From Xenopus tropicalis (lineage: Eukaryota > Chordata > Amphibia > Anura > Pipidae), in contig NC_030677.2 of the NCBI RefSeq assembly GCF_000004195.4, positions 45,881,142 through 45,945,141 on the forward strand: a stretch of 64,000 nt of DNA. Direction: 5' to 3'. Positions within the stretch are counted from its first letter, which is position 1; the number at the start of each line of letters is the position of its first letter. Shown here in pieces: positions 59,464 through 64,000 of the stretch. The position numbers and the translations under genes were made by a program. Under the pieces are notes generated by a model. It was not told where the DNA came from and made no database searches. It saw only the letters and a list, made by a program, of their open reading frames with translations.

Positions 59464-60412
59464 ACCCGACTAAACAGACTTGTGGTTTACGTGCAGCCAG
59501 ATGGAACAGCTTAAAGTCCTGAAAAGTGCCAGAATAATGAATGAAAATGAGAAATCTTGCTTGAACAGCAGTTTGGTGGATGGGAGAAAATGATGGCATC
59601 ATTAAGCGTACTTAATTTCACACCGGTCCAATCTGAGCCAAGATAACACATCTCTACAGCCACCTTAAGAACTACAAAAACAAAAAGCAATTCATCTGCA
59701 GGCGCATAAAGTCAACACATCTCTTTGAGGCATAGTCTCTAATGTTTATTTATATGGAAGGAAAGTGCTCCAAAAATAATAATTTGCACGTAGCATGTGT
59801 GGAATATTACCTCTGTTTCAAACACAATGCTTCCCTTAGTGCGCTATTCCAAACATTCAAATCCCAGCTTAATAAAAACAAATGGCAATCTTATTTTTTT
59901 TCGTTTTTTTTTTTTTCCAAAATTGCATTTCCAAAGCTGGGCTCCATTCTAACAAGACACTTTGAAACGCTGTAATTATGTATTCATGTGTGAGAAGGCA
60001 GACTGCTTTTTTTTTTATTGCAAGGGTGGGCAAGTGTGATAAATATATTTATAACCACTGATTTAATGAAGAAGCTTTTGAAGTTGAAAAGAGATGGAAT
60101 TAAAAGAAAAATATAAAAAAAAAAAGTAAAGGTCATGTAAATCTTCATTTCACAACAACTTTCTAAGCAGTCAGGGGGTGATGGGAGTTGTAGTTTTACT
60201 ATTCTGTATACTGAGGGCTACAGATTACTCACCCTCATTCCTTGATATGCCCTCTTATATTAGATGGAAATATACTGAGAGTAAGGAAGACATGCCAACA
60301 GACAATATTTCTTTGGGAGTCAACCTGATGGCCCCCTCTCACCTAATCAGCCAAAGTAACAGCCCAGTTACCTGCTGTCAGATTTTCCACCTTAATTTCA
60401 CTTACCTGCCAC

Positions 60413-60510
60413 CATTAAGGGCAAAAACACATGGGGTGATTAGCTGGTGCGACTTTTAAAAAAGTCGGATGTGGCAACTTCCGAGCCACAGAGTAATGTA
60501 TAAGTCGCAG
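60413..60510. mobile_element. Left-end fragment of a GGGCAAAAACACATGG MITE
   Basis: TTAAGGGCAAAAACACATGG followed by GGTGATTAGCTGGTGCGAC resembles, from memory, the left terminus of a frog MITE with TTA or TTAA flanks. No matching right end is found nearby, so it is truncated. Confidence 0.45.
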
Positions 60511-60779
60511 AGCAGGACTAGTGGTAGGAAAACAGAAGTATTTGCCCAGAGCCCCTCCAACATTGTACCCTAGGCACGTTCTTCTTCTACCTACCCCTAC
60601 TTCTGGCCCTGAAGAAGGGAGCATGGCTGGGGGCAAAGCCTGGGCAGAATGTGGGCATGTATTTTTGCCAGAATGGGCATGGCTTGGTCTCAATGGCATG
60701 TGGCTAAAATACACTTGTCTTATAATACAACTGGGTTGTCATCACTGGTAATTTGCTCAAACTGGTGACTGGTTAATAG

Positions 60780-63030
60780 ACCCTGCAGTTATTACTGGTT
60801 AATAAACTGAAGCAAGCTTTATATTATCTTAAATTATCATTATTATCCTCAAAATATTTGCGTCTGATATAAAAGTCTAAAAGTCTATAAAAGGTCCTCT
60901 GATTGGCTGAATTGGTAACAGGGGCCACCATAATATCCAGGAAAAGTCACATACCTGAGAGAACACTACAATGCACGCAGTTCATCTGCATGTAAGAAGT
61001 AATAACCTTTACAAAAGGCTGTATAATTATTGGTATACGCGTTCATACCAACCTATTATAATTTATCACATTCTCCACGATGAGGACCTGATTGTGTTAC
61101 AACCAATGTAAATTGTTTTCAATGGTATATAAATTACCCTTGGGGTTTTTACCTTGAAAATCATGTTTCTACGTTACAAGAAAATGTACAATGCCTCTGC
61201 ATACATTCTAGGGCTGCCATAAAACTAATTAATATAAAACACATTTAACAGGGGTTTTAGTTACCTTTAAGAAAAATGGAGTTGCCAAGCAAACTCAGTA
61301 GGGCTAAATTACACAAGTGCCGTTACCATTAGCAACTAATAAGCAATTCATTTGGATGAGTTTACTGCACAATTTAAAAATGAAAGCAAATACTTTATTC
61401 GTTGATTTGGGTAGACAAAGAGAAAAGGTCCTCAGTACTACCCATTATCAATATATATCTAGGACATTAATACATTCTGTGCATTAGGCTACTTAAAAAT
61501 GCCCTCCCCTGTAAACAAAACAGGGATTGTTTGTCCATATATTCAAGCTGGCCAACTACTTCAAAGTCCCCCCCAGCCTGGCCAGTCCTACACTCACTTT
61601 CATCTGATTCATTAACAATTCTACTGCTTCATTACACATTTTTCTAATTTTTCAACTTGCTTGCTTTCAAAACTCCAATATGGTTTCCCTTTTTATTGGC
61701 CACCACTGGGATCACTTGATTTTAGCTGGGGAGAATGAGAGCTACAACACTGAGCTCCAGTATAAACTACAGCAAAAAGCATAATATAGGAGGCTTACAT
61801 AGAAAGGGTTTAAAAGAACATTTCTTTGACTTCATGTAACATGCACAGTATAGTCTATGTTATTGTACCTTGATGGTGGAACAATATATTCCTGCAAAGT
61901 CTTCTCTTTAAACTGCCAAAGGAGACGGAGCAGATTGTTATGGTGCATGAATGTTACAGGCAGATCTTTAAAGTAGAGCAAAAGCAAGCAGCAGTCACGG
62001 CTTAGAGAGAAGCACTCACTTCTTGTACCTGTGTATTCCTCCGAGAGCAAGAGAGGAAGAAGGAACCAGACACATACCCACCAGCATCCCCATACCTGTT
62101 AGAACTTGCTACAAAACCAGTTTTCTGTAGAAACATTTTTATCAATGACGATATAGAGATATATCTGTAAGTATTCCAGTGTGACCTTTTAGGATCACAG
62201 CTACTGTAACATGTTGCTTTAATATGTCACCACCCAGTCTATGCTCTATGCCCTGGTGCAGGGGTCTGACAGCAGACCATACCATTCCATAATGTACTTG
62301 CCCATGGCATAAAGACAGGGAATTGAGAGATATGCATAGCAATTGGATAAAGGTCCCTATTTATCAAAATAGGAAAAAAAGAAAACAGGACCTATCTAAT
62401 GCAGTCAAACTCAACTAAACTCTATCTATCTGCCAACAATCTGGAAAAACCATTAAAAGACTAAAAAAAACAATTTCTTAATATGGCTGAAAAATACACA
62501 CAATTAAGCCAATCAAAGTTATATTTTAGGCATATTTTTCTTCCCTTTATATATATAATTATATATACACACTGGAGTTGCCATATAGCACACCATACGC
62601 TAATAAAAGAAATATAATCAGACAGCTGGATAACTTGCCAACCAAATAAAGGTGTCTAGAAGTCAGTTTAAACTGTTCTTCAATCAGAATGTTGGTTAGT
62701 CCTTTGCCCATCAGCTGAAAGAGTAGCTAAAAGCCTGCTTATCCCATGTGGGGGCAAATTATAACACAATAACACTGCAGCAATTGCCTGTGCAACTTTA
62801 ATAACTTTTGTTATCCTTTAATATATCACCAACATGTAATGATGCACTTTACAGAGATTATGTATCATTCACATCAGTCCCTTCCCCAGTGGAACATGCA
62901 GTCCCTATCATGCACACAGACTAAATAAGCAGAGGAATGTTCTAAATCCACGCTATATTCTAATTATGAAATAAACATACTGAAGCTAAACTCAGCTTAC
63001 AGTATAAATACTAAATATATATTTCCCATG
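60780..63030. other. Non-coding stretch, no supported gene
   Basis: AT-rich, with a short (TA)n patch at about 62548-62572. No exon or repeat family is recognised. Confidence 0.4.
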
Positions 63031-63039
63031 TAATTAAAA

Positions 63040-63470
63040 TGATAATGTAGCACAATGAGGGATTATCTAAATGAGCGTCGTTTATCTTTCCCAGAATCTT
63101 CCTGATGCCGCCCCTTCCAACTTAACAGCAGCTACAAAGGAATAGAATTATTGTTGAATATTATTTGGGCATGTTTTCCCATCATGGGCACAATTACAAC
63201 TTTACAGTAAATGCTCTAGAGATATTTGATCCAGGTATATGATGAGAAGTCATTTTTTAAATGCAAAGATAAAAAAAGATGCAACCTTGAACATGCGAAG
63301 AGCTCGGGGAAGGAAATCAAAGAGATTGCAGTTACATCTCAATCTGTGACATTTTCCACTAAAACAAGCAGGTAGAATGTCAAAGACAAAGGTCATCTGG
63401 TGCTGTTAGAGAGAGATGGTCATATCAGGGCTGCTCCCTTTGGAAAAGAGTTTGTTTAATACTAACTGCT
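63040..63470. promoter_or_regulatory. Candidate conserved regulatory block
   Basis: Repeat-free, with GATTATCTAAATGAGCG, AATTATTGTTGAATATTATTT, GGGCACAATTACAAC and GTCAAAGACAAAGGTCATC (nuclear-receptor-like AGGTCA). Inference only. Confidence 0.25.
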
Positions 63471-63597
63471 GCATTATGCAGCCCCCGAGTACGCCCTATA
63501 CAGGGCAGGTGTTTCTTAATGGAACATCATTGCACCCACGCAGGGGCATTAGTTATTGCTAACATTATTAAATGTTACATAATAACTTCATAACTAT

Positions 63598-63690
63598 GTG
63601 ATAGGGAACGTCACTGGGGCAGGGACTCATGGTAATTATGTATAAATTCTTTAGAGTGCTGTGGAATCTGACAGCAGTATATTAAATAAA
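63598..63690 (+). mobile_element. SINE/L2-like tail fragment
   Basis: GTGATAGGGAACGTCACTGG, GGCAGGGACTCATGGTAATTA, AGAGTGCTGTGGAATCTG and CAGTATATTAAATAAAGG follow the family's 3' tail. The 5' part is missing. Confidence 0.65.
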
Positions 63691-64000
63691 GGATAATAAT
63701 AACTATATCCCCATGCAGGGATGCATTGTTATCTGCATACACCATCAACAACACTTTAGTGGATAGATCACTGTAAGACTGATAATACCCTCCTCTGTCC
63801 CATAAGCTTACTCTCTAATATCTTAAATGTCCTCCAATGAAAGCTAAGAAATGGTTAAAGATACAGTATTTTTATATAAGCGTTTTTTAAGGTAAAGCGA
63901 TGATACACAGCCAGAGATGAAATGTATTTTATAATGGTTCAGTGCCTCATGTTAAGGGCACACTCGGTACCATAACTCCACTTTTTATCCTTTGTGCTAG

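Noticed and set aside
1..64000. CRISPR arrays, tRNA or rRNA genes, bacterial operons, autonomous transposons or proviruses
   Set aside because: No regularly spaced direct repeats, no cloverleaf-compatible A/B-box pair outside the SINE heads, no Shine-Dalgarno-spaced gene runs and no transposase, reverse transcriptase or envelope-like open frame could be seen.

Overview
The window looks like vertebrate nuclear DNA, almost certainly from a clawed frog (Xenopus). It is AT-rich, has no operon-like gene packing and no long open reading frame, and carries many short foldback DNA transposons (MITEs) that I recognise as frog families. Recognised ends include a TTAA-flanked AGGAGAAGGAAAG family, a TTAA-flanked AGGAACAGTAA family, a GGGCTCTGGCACACGGGGAG family with TTA flanks, a hAT-like GGGGATCCCCAACC family, and several copies of a tRNA-headed SINE with an L2-like tail. 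The species call is from memory of these families; no search could be run.

Protein-coding content is very sparse. The best candidate is one 210-bp internal exon on the minus strand (6251-6460). It has a pyrimidine-rich acceptor ending CAG, a GTAAGA donor, phase 1 at both ends and a Ser/Pro-rich acidic peptide. I could not identify its gene. Further upstream on the same strand are four short ATG-to-GTAAGT segments (10927-10982, 17926-17984, 32415-32457, 45759-45803) that could be alternative first coding exons. Only the one at 32415-32457 ends in phase 1 and so could splice in frame to the 210-bp exon. The number of such segments is not above what chance would give, so they are leads, not genes. 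The simplest reading is that most of the window is intron and upstream sequence of one large minus-strand gene.

Layout. 1-6200: non-coding with two MITEs (2427-2533, 3914-4194). 6251-6460: the exon. 6470-13700: non-coding with AT microsatellites, a MITE at 7785-8134, an anonymous frog repeat at 9921, a candidate regulatory block at 10600-11100, a SINE split by a nested MITE (11548-11952) and a small hairpin (12991-13045). 13700-20300: two MITEs, a second SINE copy, and two blocks that look like conserved regulatory DNA. 20300-33500: mostly unannotated, with MITEs at 22065, 29408, 30468 and 33056, 22-23 bp poly-G and poly-C tracts, and regulatory-looking blocks near 24760, 28330, 31900 and 33240. 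33500-46100: a SINE, a pair of abutting MITEs (40069-40450), a weak MITE at 44611 and regulatory-looking blocks. 46300-64000: a hAT MITE with 8-bp target duplication (46317-46624), a near-complete palindrome (52788-53204), two SINE tails and more regulatory-looking blocks.

I see no CRISPR array, no rRNA or tRNA gene, no autonomous transposase or retroviral gene, and nothing that reads as a new multi-gene system. The density of homeodomain/POU/GATA-type motif clusters suggests a developmental regulator locus, but that is inference from one sequence without alignment.
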